Below, piece after piece: positions 1 to 9,473 of a stretch of 64,000 bases of DNA. Location of the stretch: positions 1,685,595-1,749,594 of the forward strand of contig CALSPH010000001.1 in assembly GCA_943788195.1 (NCBI GenBank). The letters are read 5' to 3'. Positions within the stretch are counted from its first letter, which is position 1; every line of letters begins with the position of its first letter. Made by a program: the position numbers and the translations under genes. The notes beneath the pieces are model-generated. The model was not told the origin of the DNA. It saw only the letters and a list, made by a program, of their open reading frames with translations, and made no database searches. Source of the DNA: an uncultured Bacteroidia bacterium (GTDB lineage: Bacteria > Bacteroidota > Bacteroidia > NS11-12g > UBA955).

Positions 1-1
1 A

Positions 2-1687
2 CCCTACCGATTGATGTTGACTGCGGCAATTGGATTGACCATTTTTTCTGCAATTTTAGCACCGATAATCCCCTATTTAGTTAAATTAACCTTGGATGCA
101 CTGGTTGAGTCCGTTTCATTTTCTAAGGTTCAGACGTATTGTGTTTTAATGGTGATAGTGTTGATTGCCCAGACTGTCTTAATGCTTTTTAATACATACA
201 TTTCCTCCTGGCTTGGACAAGCAGTGATATTTAATATGCGCAACAAAGTATACAAACATATCATTAATCAACGCATTGCATTCTTTGACAAAACCCCAAT
301 TGGCACGTTAATCACAAGAAATGTAAGTGATATTGAAACCATCACACGTTTCTTCTCCCAAGGTGTTATCACAATCATTGGCGACCTATTCCAGGTAGTT
401 GGAATCATTGTTATCATGTTTATCATCAATTGGAAACTCGCCTTGGTGGTCATGATTATGTTCCCGTTCCTAGTCATTACTTCGCGAATTTTTGGAAGAA
501 AGGTAAAAAAGGCATTTGAGCAAGTACGTAATTCGGTTTCTCAGTTGAATACGATTGTTCAGGAATACATTGCCGGAATACATATTGTACAACTCTATAA
601 CGCTCAAAATAACGCCTTAGAGCGATTTGACAAGGCGAATCAGGCTCATTATCAGGCAAATGAACGCTCGGTATTCTACTATTCAGTATTCTTTCCAGTA
701 ATTGAAATTATAACCGCTTTTACAATTGGTTTTATATTTATTGTTGCCAGCGGTGGTATTGGGAAACAGTTTATTTTTTCTGCAGGTGAAGTTACTGCAT
801 TTATTATGCTGGTAAATCAATTTTATCGTCCAATTCGAACCATGGCAGATCGATATAATGCAATACAAATGGGTTTGGTGTCTGCAAATCGAATTTTTAA
901 TCTATTGGAAGAAGTAGATTATCAAGAAGAATCGGATCAAAAAATACAAGACGCTGTTTTAAATAATTTTGATGTAGCCTTTCATGATGTAAGGTTTAGC
1001 TATGGTCAAGGTGAAGAAGTGCTCAAAGGCATTAGCTTTCACCTAACCGAAGGTAAAACCATTGCAATAGTAGGTGAAACAGGTGCTGGTAAATCAACCA
1101 TTATCAACTTGATCAGTCGGTTTTATCCTGACTTTGGTGGCGACATTCGCATTGGCAATGTTTCAGTAAGGGACATACGTTTAGATCAGCTGCGTAATTT
1201 GGCTGCAGTGGTTATGCAAGATGTGTTCGTCTTTTCAGGCACCCTTCGCGATAACATTGATTTATCAAAGGACTTTGCAGATGAAGATATCATTCAGGCT
1301 ATTAAGGATCTTGGACTGGAACAGCTTTTATTATCCAAAGGGTTGGATTACATAGTGGGTGAAAGAGGCACGGGCTTGTCATTGGGAGAAAAACAATTGA
1401 TCGGTTTTGTTCGCGCAATATTGCTCAACCCTCCTATTCTTATTCTGGATGAGGCAACCAGTAGTATAGACCCTGCTACCGAAAGCATTATTCAATCCAC
1501 CATTCCCAAGCTCACACAAAACAGAACGAGTATAATCATCGCACATCGCTTAAGCACGGTTGAGGAAGCCGATGAAATTATTTATTTATCAAAAGGTAAT
1601 ATTGTAGAGCAAGGCACGCATCAGGAATTAATCTCCAAAAAAGGCGCCTACTATCAGATGCAGGAGGCCTCTTTAATTAATAATTAA
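2..1687 (+). CDS. ABC exporter, fused membrane and ATPase domains (5' end cut by window)
   Basis: Type I ABC exporter half-transporter of the MsbA/MdlB kind, expected to export a lipid, drug or peptide across the inner membrane as a dimer. The frame is open back to base 2 (Pro-Tyr-Arg before the Leu codon at 11), so the true start lies outside the window and roughly 20-30 residues are missing. Counting from base 11, hydrophobic membrane segments fill residues 1-280. The nucleotide-binding domain follows, with Walker A GETGAGKST (355-363), signature LSLGE (456-460, a variant of LSGGQ), Walker B LILDEATS (about 477-484) and the switch His512. The variant signature is seen in other exporters of this type (family knowledge). 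Substrate unknown. Confidence 0.9.
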   Translation, partial: PYRLMLTAAIGLTIFSAILAPIIPYLVKLTLDALVESVSFSKVQTYCVLMVIVLIAQTVLMLFNTYISSWLGQAVIFNMRNKVYKHIINQRIAFFDKTPIGTLITRNVSDIETITRFFSQGVITIIGDLFQVVGIIVIMFIINWKLALVVMIMFPFLVITSRIFGRKVKKAFEQVRNSVSQLNTIVQEYIAGIHIVQLYNAQNNALERFDKANQAHYQANERSVFYYSVFFPVIEIITAFTIGFIFIVASGGIGKQFIFSAGEVTAFIMLVNQFYRPIRTMADRYNAIQMGLVSANRIFNLLEEVDYQEESDQKIQDAVLNNFDVAFHDVRFSYGQGEEVLKGISFHLTEGKTIAIVGETGAGKSTIINLISRFYPDFGGDIRIGNVSVRDIRLDQLRNLAAVVMQDVFVFSGTLRDNIDLSKDFADEDIIQAIKDLGLEQLLLSKGLDYIVGERGTGLSLGEKQLIGFVRAILLNPPILILDEATSSIDPATESIIQSTIPKLTQNRTSIIIAHRLSTVEEADEIIYLSKGNIVEQGTHQELISKKGAYYQMQEASLINN

Positions 1688-1717
1688 TAATGGAAAGTTG
1701 ATAATTGAAAACGGAAT

Positions 1718-2527
1718 TCATGGAATCATATGCCATAGAATTAGGCCTGTTAATTTGTTTTTTCTAAAAAACGCTTCAATCTCATATCCATAGCTATTAG
1801 TGGCTAGTGGTTTTTTGGTGTGATATGGTTTTTGTTGAAAAATGTCGCTCTCAAAACCCCAGAAACACTTTGTCTCTTTATTGCTATAAAAAGTGGAGTC
1901 TGGTTCACCGTATATACGAAACACATTTTTGGTATTCATTCCTAATACAATTCCTTGCCTAGTTCTACATAAGCTTAGGCTTACCTTAAACCCTTTGGAT
2001 AAAAGACTATTAAAACTATTCCTTTTTGTATCTCTTGTTGCCAGGGAATCGTAATCTTTAATGTTTTGTGGCTTCCAATACACCTCAATTGCATCCAAAA
2101 TGTTATCGTTTATCATATCAGTATACCCGAGAATCTGATTTACGCGATGATAATCCGTGTAAAGCGAAAACACCATGAATTGATTGCCATTACTTGCTTG
2201 GAACCAAACATTGTCTACTGCTACTAGATTCCCATACGTAGTAAAAAAGCCCCCACTCGAGCTATCTTGTCTCTTTTTTTTGATGAACCAAGAATCTTGA
2301 ATTAGCATTTCATCCATTTCAATTCTAGGTATTGAATCTGGGACATTCCAATTGTACACTGTATCAATCCCCGACATGTAAAAAGAGTATTCTCCAGAGG
2401 CTAGTTTTGGGTTTATTCTTGGCGTTATATTACTTGTAGTAGCCGAATCAACAACAACCTCATTTTCAGAATAACCTTGGTTGCTTGCTCCTCCATTGCA
2501 AGAAAATAACAATACAATTAGCACCAT
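1718..2527 (-). CDS. Lipoprotein of unknown function
   Basis: About 269 residues. The start is taken at the ATG at 2527 because it directly precedes a type II signal peptide, MVLIVLLFSC, with the lipobox Cys at residue 10. The frame can be extended to 2632, but that would place a hydrophilic tail before the signal and overlap the upstream gene. The mature part is polar, with a Ser/Asn-rich linker and then a globular region rich in Trp, Tyr and Phe. No family is recognised. It follows the AlkD-like gene on the same strand by about 55 nt and is convergent with the ABC exporter. Likely anchored to the inner or outer membrane. Confidence 0.7.
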   Translation of the reverse strand: MVLIVLLFSCNGGASNQGYSENEVVVDSATTSNITPRINPKLASGEYSFYMSGIDTVYNWNVPDSIPRIEMDEMLIQDSWFIKKKRQDSSSGGFFTTYGNLVAVDNVWFQASNGNQFMVFSLYTDYHRVNQILGYTDMINDNILDAIEVYWKPQNIKDYDSLATRDTKRNSFNSLLSKGFKVSLSLCRTRQGIVLGMNTKNVFRIYGEPDSTFYSNKETKCFWGFESDIFQQKPYHTKKPLATNSYGYEIEAFFRKNKLTGLILWHMIP

Positions 2528-2582
2528 GCCAATCGCAAAGTGCGTTTTCAATTTTGCATTTTCAATTTTCAATGCCGTCCGA

Positions 2583-3311
2583 CTAACACACCGCGCCTTT
2601 ACGCTTAACGCCAATTCTGCCCCTGGCTTCAACTTTTAAAATATATTCGGGTGCATATGGCACTTTACATGCGGTTTCGCCCATAAACACTTCCACTTTA
2701 TCAATCACCTTGGCAGTTGCTTTTGCTTCTGCATTTAACTCGGGAACATATGAAGCCAATGCAATTACATACCCATTCATGGTGTATCGTACGCGATTGG
2801 TTTTGCTGTGTATGGTTTCTTCAACTTGTCTCATGCGTTTTCGTAGGTAATCCATATCTAAGTCTTCATCAGCTGTTATAGACACATAGGAGTTTAAAGC
2901 AGCCCAACCGGTTGAGGCTACACCATCATCATCGCTCTCAATGCACTCGTTTATAATTTCTAAGGCAAAATTACTCTCGGCAATGGTCCAGGCCACGGCA
3001 TACTCGCGGATCATATACCACCAGGCTTGATGTATCCACTTCATGATGGTCTCTTTGTCCATCTTCTTCGGTTCGGCAATCAAAGCTGCCAAATACATGG
3101 CATCTGAATTATTGGTTTCAAATAGAGCCAAGGAAAGGTCCAGGTTTTTTTTGTACTTTTTCTGAATGGGTTTTAAATCGGAAACTTTTACCCCAAACAT
3201 GGGCCCTTCTGTAGCTCCATGTTTCTCATAAATCTTAACCGTATTCGGAACTCCTTTTGATTCAAGGTAGTCCATCACTTCTTTTAACTCGGATTGAATT
3301 GCTGCACTCAT
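2583..3311 (-). CDS. DNA alkylation repair protein, AlkD-like HEAT-repeat glycosylase
   Basis: A 242-residue protein of the AlkC/AlkD DNA alkylation repair family (PF08713), which excises positively charged alkylated bases. The sequence is almost wholly alpha-helical. It has the family's N-terminal pattern of a Gly-Val-Pro-Asn region, then GVKVSDLKPIQKKYK (about residues 40-54), and the Trp/Arg-rich central helix WWYMIREYAVAW expected to line the DNA-binding groove. The C-terminal third, ending in basic GRIGVKRKG, is less typical. Length matches the family. No operon partner upstream: the nqr terminator lies between it and nqrF. Confidence 0.85.
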   Translation of the reverse strand: MSAAIQSELKEVMDYLESKGVPNTVKIYEKHGATEGPMFGVKVSDLKPIQKKYKKNLDLSLALFETNNSDAMYLAALIAEPKKMDKETIMKWIHQAWWYMIREYAVAWTIAESNFALEIINECIESDDDGVASTGWAALNSYVSITADEDLDMDYLRKRMRQVEETIHSKTNRVRYTMNGYVIALASYVPELNAEAKATAKVIDKVEVFMGETACKVPYAPEYILKVEARGRIGVKRKGAVC

Positions 3312-3388
3312 AGTACAAACATAGAAAAAAGGACTTAATCAAAATATTCGATTTGAAAGATTAAAGCAAAATCATCCTTTTGGGGGAT

Positions 3389-3427
3389 AAAAAAAGCCTG
3401 ATCTAAATTGATAGTCAGGCTTTTTTT
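3389..3427 (-). terminator. Rho-independent terminator of the nqr operon
   Basis: Inverted repeat with arms AAGCCTGA and TCAGGCTT around an 11-12 nt loop, flanked by A-runs on the left and T-runs on the right, so it can act in both directions. It lies directly after nqrF on the minus strand and 78 nt upstream of the AlkD-like gene, which insulates that gene from the nqr transcript. Confidence 0.85.
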
Positions 3428-3443
3428 ACTTTAGTTATTTTGA

Positions 3444-4760
3444 TTATCCTCCAAAGTCATCAAATGCGACATTCTCGTCCGGAACCCCAAAATCATCTAC
3501 CATTTTCAAAACAGCTTGATTCATTAATGGTGGTCCACAAAAATAAAATTCAATATCCTCAGGTGCTTCGTGATCGTTCAAATAGTTATCAATCAAAGCT
3601 TGATGAACGAAACCGGTAAAACCATCACCTTCATCTTCCATAGAGCTTTTTGCATTCCAATTATCTTCTTCTAAAGGCTCAGACAATACAATATGGAATT
3701 TAAAATTCGGGAACTCTTTTTCTATTTTTCTAAAATCGTCAATGTAGAACAACTCTCGTTTTGATCTTCCACCATACCAGTAATTAACAATTCGGTCTGT
3801 AGTTTTTAGCGTATGGAATAAATGGAAAATATGTGAGCGCAATGGAGCCATTCCTGCACCACCACCAATGTATAGCATTTCTGCTTTAGTAGGTTTAATA
3901 AAGAATTCACCATAAGGGCCTGATACCACTACTTTGTCTCCTGGCTTTTGATCAAAAACATAACTAGAACAGATTCCTGGATTCACATCCATCCAACGAT
4001 TGTTTGCTCTGTCCCATGGCGGAGTGGCAATACGAATGTTAAGCATTACGATATTTCCTTCGGCTGGGTGATTGGCCATGGAGTATGCTCTAAAAATAGT
4101 TTCAGGGTTCTTCATTTTTAAATCCCATAAGCCAAATTTATCCCATTCTTTTTGAAATTCATCCGCTGGTTTACCCATACTCGGATGCGAAGTGATATCA
4201 AAGTCTTTATAGTTTACAACACATTTCGGTACATCAATTTGAACATAACCTCCAGCTTCGAAATCGAGTGATTCTCCTTCTGGAAGTTTAACCACAAATT
4301 CCTTAATGAATGAAGCCACGTTGTAGTTTGATACTACTTCACACTCCCATTTCTTAATCCCAAATACTTCTTCAGGGATAATTACTTTCATGTCGTTTTT
4401 AACCTTTACTTGGCAAGCTAAACGAACATTTTCTCTTTGCTCAGCACGGGTTACATGGCCTGTTTCCGTTGGAAGTATTTCTCCGCCCCCTTCAGTAATC
4501 TGACATTTGCACATGGCGCAAGTACCACCTCCACCACAAGCACTTGGCAAGAATAATTTTTGGTTCGAAAGAACGGTTAGTAATGTGTCTCCTGCACTAG
4601 TAGAAACCGTTTTTTCACCATTTATTTCAATTTTAACATCGCCTTGTTGAACTAGTTTAGAAGCTGCAAATTGGAGCATAAAAACTAAAAACAAGATAAC
4701 GACAGTAAAGACTACTGCGGCAAGCAGTATGATTTCAGGGTTTATAGCTAATAGAATCAT
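3444..4760 (-). CDS. nqrF: Na+-translocating NADH:quinone reductase subunit F
   Basis: Electron-input subunit of Na+-NQR: takes a hydride from NADH onto FAD and passes electrons to a 2Fe-2S centre. 438 residues. Single N-terminal membrane helix (about 10-33); ferredoxin domain with cluster ligands Cys75, Cys81, Cys84 and Cys116 (spacing C-x5-C-x2-C); FAD motif RAYSMAN (224-230); NADH-binding [10 protein letters not shown] (299-308); C-terminal CGPP and terminal DDFGG. All key residues are present. Last gene of the six-gene operon, 13 nt after nqrE, followed by a strong terminator. Expected to be constitutive as the main respiratory sodium pump. Confidence 0.97.
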   Translation of the reverse strand: MILLAINPEIILLAAVVFTVVILFLVFMLQFAASKLVQQGDVKIEINGEKTVSTSAGDTLLTVLSNQKLFLPSACGGGGTCAMCKCQITEGGGEILPTETGHVTRAEQRENVRLACQVKVKNDMKVIIPEEVFGIKKWECEVVSNYNVASFIKEFVVKLPEGESLDFEAGGYVQIDVPKCVVNYKDFDITSHPSMGKPADEFQKEWDKFGLWDLKMKNPETIFRAYSMANHPAEGNIVMLNIRIATPPWDRANNRWMDVNPGICSSYVFDQKPGDKVVVSGPYGEFFIKPTKAEMLYIGGGAGMAPLRSHIFHLFHTLKTTDRIVNYWYGGRSKRELFYIDDFRKIEKEFPNFKFHIVLSEPLEEDNWNAKSSMEDEGDGFTGFVHQALIDNYLNDHEAPEDIEFYFCGPPLMNQAVLKMVDDFGVPDENVAFDDFGG

Positions 4761-4773
4761 TTTCTTGTTTTAT

Positions 4774-5391
4774 TTATAAAGCGATACCTAAGAATGTTTG
4801 AAATGCGAAGGACATTAATCCAACTATTATAAATGCTAGTCCTAACCCCTTGAGTGGTTTAGGCACATTTGAATATTTTAATCGTTCTCTGATGGCGGCA
4901 AATAAAACTACTGCTAACAACCAGCCTATTCCAGAGCTAAAGCCATAAACTGTTGCTTCTGCCAATGTGCTAAAATTTCGTTGAACCATAAATAAAGCAC
5001 CACCAAGAATGGAACAATTTACCGCAATCAAGGGTAAGAATATCCCAAGAGAAGCATATAGCGCTGGTGAGATTTTCTCTACTGCCATTTCTGTTAACTG
5101 AACAAAAGATGCTATCACAGCGATGAATACCATTAATTGTATAAACGTTAAATCAAGTCCTGCTAAATCAGCACTTAACCAGGTTAATGCGCCCTCTTTC
5201 AAAAAGTAGGTATATACTAAATAATTGATGGGTACGGTGAGCGTTAACACAAAGATTACCGCTAGACCAAGACCCATTGAAGTTTTAACAGTCTTAGAAA
5301 CAGCTAAGTATGAACACATGCCCAAGAAATAGGCAAAGATCATGTTGTCAATAAAAATGGACCGAATTCCTAAACTTACTAAATTTTCCAT
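4774..5391 (-). CDS. nqrE: Na+-translocating NADH:quinone reductase subunit E
   Basis: Integral membrane subunit, 205 residues with about six membrane helices. It is homologous to RnfA and pairs with NqrD in an inverted arrangement that holds an iron centre between the two. The start MENLVSLGIRSIFIDNMIFA and the internal CSILGGALFMVQRNF segment are characteristic; the Cys in NCSILGG is the type of residue that ligates the intramembrane iron. It lies 4 nt after nqrD and 13 nt before nqrF, consistent with translational coupling in the nqr operon. Confidence 0.97.
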   Translation of the reverse strand: MENLVSLGIRSIFIDNMIFAYFLGMCSYLAVSKTVKTSMGLGLAVIFVLTLTVPINYLVYTYFLKEGALTWLSADLAGLDLTFIQLMVFIAVIASFVQLTEMAVEKISPALYASLGIFLPLIAVNCSILGGALFMVQRNFSTLAEATVYGFSSGIGWLLAVVLFAAIRERLKYSNVPKPLKGLGLAFIIVGLMSFAFQTFLGIAL

Positions 5392-5395
5392 ATTC

Positions 5396-6067
5396 TTAAT
5401 TACTTTCTTCTGCGTAACCGTTACGAGCTCGTTGAGCCCAAATTAATAAACCGACTATAATACATGCTCCTGCTGGCATAGCCATTATTCCAACTGATGG
5501 AAAAGTAAACATGGTAAACTCAATGGGCGTTCCACTGAAAAGTGTTCCACCTGTACCAAAGTATTCACGAATCAAGCCTACTGCAATAAGTATTGCGCCA
5601 TAACCTAATCCATTTCCAATACCATCCAAGAATGAAGGCCAAGGCTTGTTTGCTAAAGCAAAAGCTTCTAATCGACCCATGATAATGCAATTGGTAATAA
5701 TTAAACCAATAAAAACGGACAATTCGAGGTATATATCATAAATATATGCCTTTAAAATTTCTGAAACGATTTGAACGAATAGTGATACTACTACCAATTG
5801 AACAATGATTCGAATACGTGGCGGAATGGTATTTCTAAGCAGCGAAATAATTAAATTACTAAATGCTGCTACAAATATTACCCCGATTGACATTACGATA
5901 GATGGCCAAGTTTGAACGGTTACTGCCAATGCAGAACAAATTCCTAAAACTTGAACCGTAATTGGATTATCCGAGTCAATCGGATCGACCAATAACTTTC
6001 TATTCTTTTTCGAAAATAAAGGCTCTCTTTCCTTCTTTTCTATTACAACTGCTGTTTCTGTACTCAT
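5396..6067 (-). CDS. nqrD: Na+-translocating NADH:quinone reductase subunit D
   Basis: Integral membrane subunit, 223 residues, RnfE-like, with six predicted helices after a basic N-terminal tail (residues 1-35). Diagnostic segments include DPIDSDNPITVQVLGICSAL near residue 30 and TNCIIMGRLEAFA near 125, whose Cys corresponds to the iron ligand shared with NqrE. It is 6 nt downstream of nqrC and 4 nt upstream of nqrE. The complex couples electron flow from NADH to quinone with Na+ export. Confidence 0.97.
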   Translation of the reverse strand: MSTETAVVIEKKEREPLFSKKNRKLLVDPIDSDNPITVQVLGICSALAVTVQTWPSIVMSIGVIFVAAFSNLIISLLRNTIPPRIRIIVQLVVVSLFVQIVSEILKAYIYDIYLELSVFIGLIITNCIIMGRLEAFALANKPWPSFLDGIGNGLGYGAILIAVGLIREYFGTGGTLFSGTPIEFTMFTFPSVGIMAMPAGACIIVGLLIWAQRARNGYAEESN

Positions 6068-6073
6068 TTTTAC

Positions 6074-6793
6074 TTAGTTTAATGATTTAAAGAAATTTTG
6101 ATAGGCAAGGCTATATTCCTTTAGCATGTCATTAACCCCATTTGCTGTTAATGTTGCTCCACTCATTCCATCTACTGTGTGTGGATCATCTGAATAATCA
6201 CCACCTTCACTTTTTACCATATAAACCGCTACAGGTTCAAATTCGTCTGCGTACATTTTTTTGTTCTCATAACGCAATCTAATTTTAGCATCCGACTTAA
6301 TACGTGCACCTAATCCGGGCGTTTCCCCCACGTGGCTAAAGGATACTCCTTTAATGGTTTTTCCATCAGACTCCATGGCTACAAAGCTGGAAATTTTATC
6401 CCAAAGACCGCTACCCGATGTTGGAAATACATAATAGCTGTTTTTAGTGCTGTCCTTTTCATCCAGTATTCGATAAATAGGCAACATGCGTTCTTCTACT
6501 TTCAACGCTTTTTGCTTAACGACATCCACATCTTTCAATTTCAAATCAGTTTGAATAACTCCTTTAAAATCAATAATCATAGGTCTTACCCGATTTGCAT
6601 AAATCTCATCCACTTGGGCTTTGCTAAGTACAGTAATGTCCATCACTGTATTCAAAATTTTCTTTTTATTATCGTAGGCAATATTTTCATCTTGCCTTTC
6701 AGTTAAACTTTGTTTAACAACAGCTAATACAGAAGCTGCAATTACGCATAGCGCAACTGTATATATTATAATATAACTATTCTTATTTCGCAC
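6074..6793 (-). CDS. nqrC: Na+-translocating NADH:quinone reductase subunit C (covalent FMN)
   Basis: 239 residues: one N-terminal membrane helix (about 7-26) and a periplasmic FMN-binding domain. The flavin attachment motif SGAT is intact at residues 211-214, so Thr214 is the expected phosphoester site for FMN placed by the flavin transferase ApbE, which is not in this window. The start codon is GTG at 6793, read within the end of nqrB (11-nt overlap), a classic translational coupling. Carries electrons between NqrB and the intramembrane iron centre. Confidence 0.96.
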   Translation of the reverse strand: MRNKNSYIIIYTVALCVIAASVLAVVKQSLTERQDENIAYDNKKKILNTVMDITVLSKAQVDEIYANRVRPMIIDFKGVIQTDLKLKDVDVVKQKALKVEERMLPIYRILDEKDSTKNSYYVFPTSGSGLWDKISSFVAMESDGKTIKGVSFSHVGETPGLGARIKSDAKIRLRYENKKMYADEFEPVAVYMVKSEGGDYSDDPHTVDGMSGATLTANGVNDMLKEYSLAYQNFFKSLN

Positions 6794-7970
6794 GAGCTAA
6801 CCTCCTTTTTATGTTTGATTGTACTTGATAATAATCGATGAGTGGAGCGCTAACATTCATAATTAGAATAGCTAGCATCATTCCCTCAGGATATGCTCCA
6901 TTAAACACTCTAATTACAATACAAACTAAACCAATCATGATTCCATAAATCCATTTTCCGCGTTCTGTTTGCGCTGCAGATACAGGGTCAGTAGCCATAT
7001 ATATGGCTCCAAAGGCAAACCCTCCCATTAATAAATGATAATAGGCAGGAACAGCCATAAATGCATTATCAGCGCCAATTCCCATAGCAACCAGTCCATT
7101 CAATATTAAGCCACCTCCAAGACCGCCAACAAAGGTTGCAACCATAATCTTCCAATTACCAACACCAGTAGCAAACAATATAACGCCTCCAATTAAACAC
7201 ATCAACACACTGGTCTCACCAAGTGACCCTGGCTCGAATCCCAGAAACATGTCTCCTACACTCCAACCGCTTACATTGAGCCAATTACCATCCACTGGAA
7301 CTGATTCAGCCGCTGAAAGATTAGAAAGCGATGTTGCACCACTATAACCATCGGGCTTATCCGCAATCCAAACGTTTTCTCCGGTCATCGAACCTGGATA
7401 AGCAAAGAATATAAATGCTCTTGCAAGTAATGCAGGATTCAAAGGATTCATTCCAGTACCTCCAAATGCTTCTTTTCCAATGATTACTGCAAAAATGGTT
7501 GCTAAAGCGACCATCCATAACGGAACGTCAGGCGGCATACAAAGTGGAATCAACATTCCTGTTACCAAAAATCCTTCGTTTACAGGGTGCTTTCTAAATT
7601 GAGCAAACAAAAATTCGCACCCCAGTCCTGCTCCGTATGAAACAGCTATAATTGGCAAACTTTTAGACAATCCAAACAACATATTATTCATGGTTGCAAA
7701 TCCTTCATTCACTCCAAGTGAAAGGTAATGTTGGTATCCTACATTAAATAAACCCCATATTAAAACAGGCATCATTGCCACAATCACAGTAATCATGGTT
7801 CGCTTCAAGTCAATTCCATCACGGATATGAGCCCCTTTAGCAGGTGCGCTATGTCCAGGAACAAATAATAAAGTTTCAATTGCATCAAATGTAGAATGCA
7901 ACATACTCAAGTTACCTCCTTCTTGAAAGGTAGGCTTTATGCGATCTAAAAAACTTCTTAATCCTTTCAT
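6783..7970 (-). CDS. nqrB: Na+-translocating NADH:quinone reductase subunit B (covalent FMN, Na+ channel)
   Basis: 395-residue polytopic membrane subunit that forms the Na+ pathway and binds FMN and riboflavin. About ten hydrophobic helices follow an amphipathic N-terminus. The flavinylation motif SGAT is at residues 210-213, making Thr213 the FMN site. The conserved stretches NEGFLVTGMLIPLCMPPDVP (131-150) and GKEAFGGTGMNPLNPALLAR (165-184) are typical. It overlaps nqrA by 1 nt and nqrC by 11 nt. Confidence 0.97.
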   Translation of the reverse strand: MKGLRSFLDRIKPTFQEGGNLSMLHSTFDAIETLLFVPGHSAPAKGAHIRDGIDLKRTMITVIVAMMPVLIWGLFNVGYQHYLSLGVNEGFATMNNMLFGLSKSLPIIAVSYGAGLGCEFLFAQFRKHPVNEGFLVTGMLIPLCMPPDVPLWMVALATIFAVIIGKEAFGGTGMNPLNPALLARAFIFFAYPGSMTGENVWIADKPDGYSGATSLSNLSAAESVPVDGNWLNVSGWSVGDMFLGFEPGSLGETSVLMCLIGGVILFATGVGNWKIMVATFVGGLGGGLILNGLVAMGIGADNAFMAVPAYYHLLMGGFAFGAIYMATDPVSAAQTERGKWIYGIMIGLVCIVIRVFNGAYPEGMMLAILIMNVSAPLIDYYQVQSNIKRRLARAK

Positions 7971-9334
7971 TACGCTTCTATTTGAATATAATTGAGCCCA
8001 TCTCTTAATATTTGCTGTACAGGCATTTTAGAAGTGCAGATAAATTCGCATAAGGCTAAATCTTCTTCTACTACTTCATATATACCCAGTTCTTCCATTT
8101 TGTCAATATCATTAGCCAATACTGACTTAATCAATTGATTTGGCAGTATATCCATTGGCATAACTTTATCATACTCTCCGGTTACTACATAAGCTCTTTC
8201 TTCTCCATGCATATTCGTATTAACATTAAACCCTTCTGCTCTTCCTTTAGCTAGTAACCTTTTAAACCACACAAATGTTCTACTTGCACTTGGTCTTTCA
8301 TAAGTTGGCAATAGCCAACCCAAAAACTCTGGGCTTGTATCTTCCGGTATGGCTGTTAAGTTATTGTCATAAAATCCGAGATACGTTTCTTTATTTACTT
8401 TCTCACCCGTAAGAATATTTCCAGAGATTAATCGTGCATCCTCAGACTTTAGATTATTAGAGATTAAATGCTCAATTTGAGCGCCTTTAGGTGTACTAAT
8501 ATAGCAGTTTGAAGTAAATTCAGAACCGCTTAAGGCAACTACTTGTGAAGTGTTATATATACCCTCGTTAAATAATCTACCTAATATTACTACATCCTGC
8601 GGGCTCATAGTATAAACCGTATCTCCTTTATTGATTGCATCGATAAAATGGATTTGCACTCCCACATTACCAGCAGGATGCGGTCCATTAAAATAATGCT
8701 TTTTAACATTGGTCGCATTTGTTAAGGCGCTATTTATAGCACCTTCTGTTGGCAAGCCTAAATGCACATGGCCATCAGTTAGTGTGTTTAGTGCGTCAAT
8801 TCCTGCTTGAAAATTAGCATTTTCAGAACCTAGCATCACATTCACATCTGCCCCAAGTGGTTTAGAATTGAAACCTGAGATAAATACTCCTTTGGGTTTT
8901 GCATTTGGATCAGCTACCACATTAAAGGGGCGCTGCCTAAGCAAAGTCCATGCTCCAGAAAGGAGCATTTGCTCTTTTACTGAATCCACACCTTTAGAAA
9001 TACTTGATTTGGCGTCAAATTGTTTAAACTTGATTTGCTTATCCGCGAGGATAACAATTTCTTGAATAACCCTTTTTGCACCGCGGTTGATTGCCACAAT
9101 TTCTCCACTTACCGGAGCAGTGAATTTGATCTCTTCATTTTTCTTATCAAAGAAAAGAACATCTCCTGCTTTAACTTCATCGCCTGCCTTAACGGCAAGT
9201 TTGGGTATAAGGTTTGTAAAGTCTGTTGGTTTAATGGCAAACGTTGCTGAAAGAGCCTTGTCTCTCACAAAACCGGAAGCTTGTCCAGTTAGGGATAGAT
9301 TAAGTCCTTTTTTTAGATTTATAACTTTATCCAT
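7970..9334 (-). CDS. nqrA: Na+-translocating NADH:quinone reductase subunit A
   Basis: First gene of the nqr operon, 454 residues. Peripheral cytoplasmic subunit without membrane helices. The N-terminus MDKVINLKKGLNLSLTGQ and the biotinyl-lipoyl-like segment KAGDEVKAGDVLFFDKK (about 51-67) are characteristic. NqrA packs against NqrB and influences quinone binding. The stop overlaps the nqrB start by 1 nt. The start is supported by a consensus promoter about 30 nt upstream on the minus strand. Confidence 0.96.
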   Translation of the reverse strand: MDKVINLKKGLNLSLTGQASGFVRDKALSATFAIKPTDFTNLIPKLAVKAGDEVKAGDVLFFDKKNEEIKFTAPVSGEIVAINRGAKRVIQEIVILADKQIKFKQFDAKSSISKGVDSVKEQMLLSGAWTLLRQRPFNVVADPNAKPKGVFISGFNSKPLGADVNVMLGSENANFQAGIDALNTLTDGHVHLGLPTEGAINSALTNATNVKKHYFNGPHPAGNVGVQIHFIDAINKGDTVYTMSPQDVVILGRLFNEGIYNTSQVVALSGSEFTSNCYISTPKGAQIEHLISNNLKSEDARLISGNILTGEKVNKETYLGFYDNNLTAIPEDTSPEFLGWLLPTYERPSASRTFVWFKRLLAKGRAEGFNVNTNMHGEERAYVVTGEYDKVMPMDILPNQLIKSVLANDIDKMEELGIYEVVEEDLALCEFICTSKMPVQQILRDGLNYIQIEA

Positions 9335-9364
9335 TATGCTTTTAACGTATCGCTTTTAGCTGGC

Positions 9365-9393
9365 GCAAAAGTAAAATATTTTTGTTATCAAAT
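9365..9393 (-). promoter_or_regulatory. Promoter of the nqr operon (Bacteroidota -33/-7)
   Basis: On the minus strand TACTTTTGC (9373-9365) matches the -7 consensus TAnnTTTGC, and ATTTG (9393-9389) is a -33 element 19 nt upstream (first T of TTTG to T of TA). Transcription should begin around 9358, about 24 nt before the nqrA ATG. No purine-rich ribosome binding site is obvious, as is common in this phylum. Confidence 0.65.
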
Positions 9394-9473
9394 TGCTTTT
9401 GAACCACTTTTTTTCTAACAATGTTTTTTGAGGAAAGTTTATGATATTTGTCACCCTTAATTTTACTAGCATT

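Noticed and set aside
1690..1720. AT-rich AATTGAAAACGG-like segments resembling those near 2545-2570
   Set aside because: Short and low-complexity; similarity is no more than expected for AT-rich intergenic DNA.
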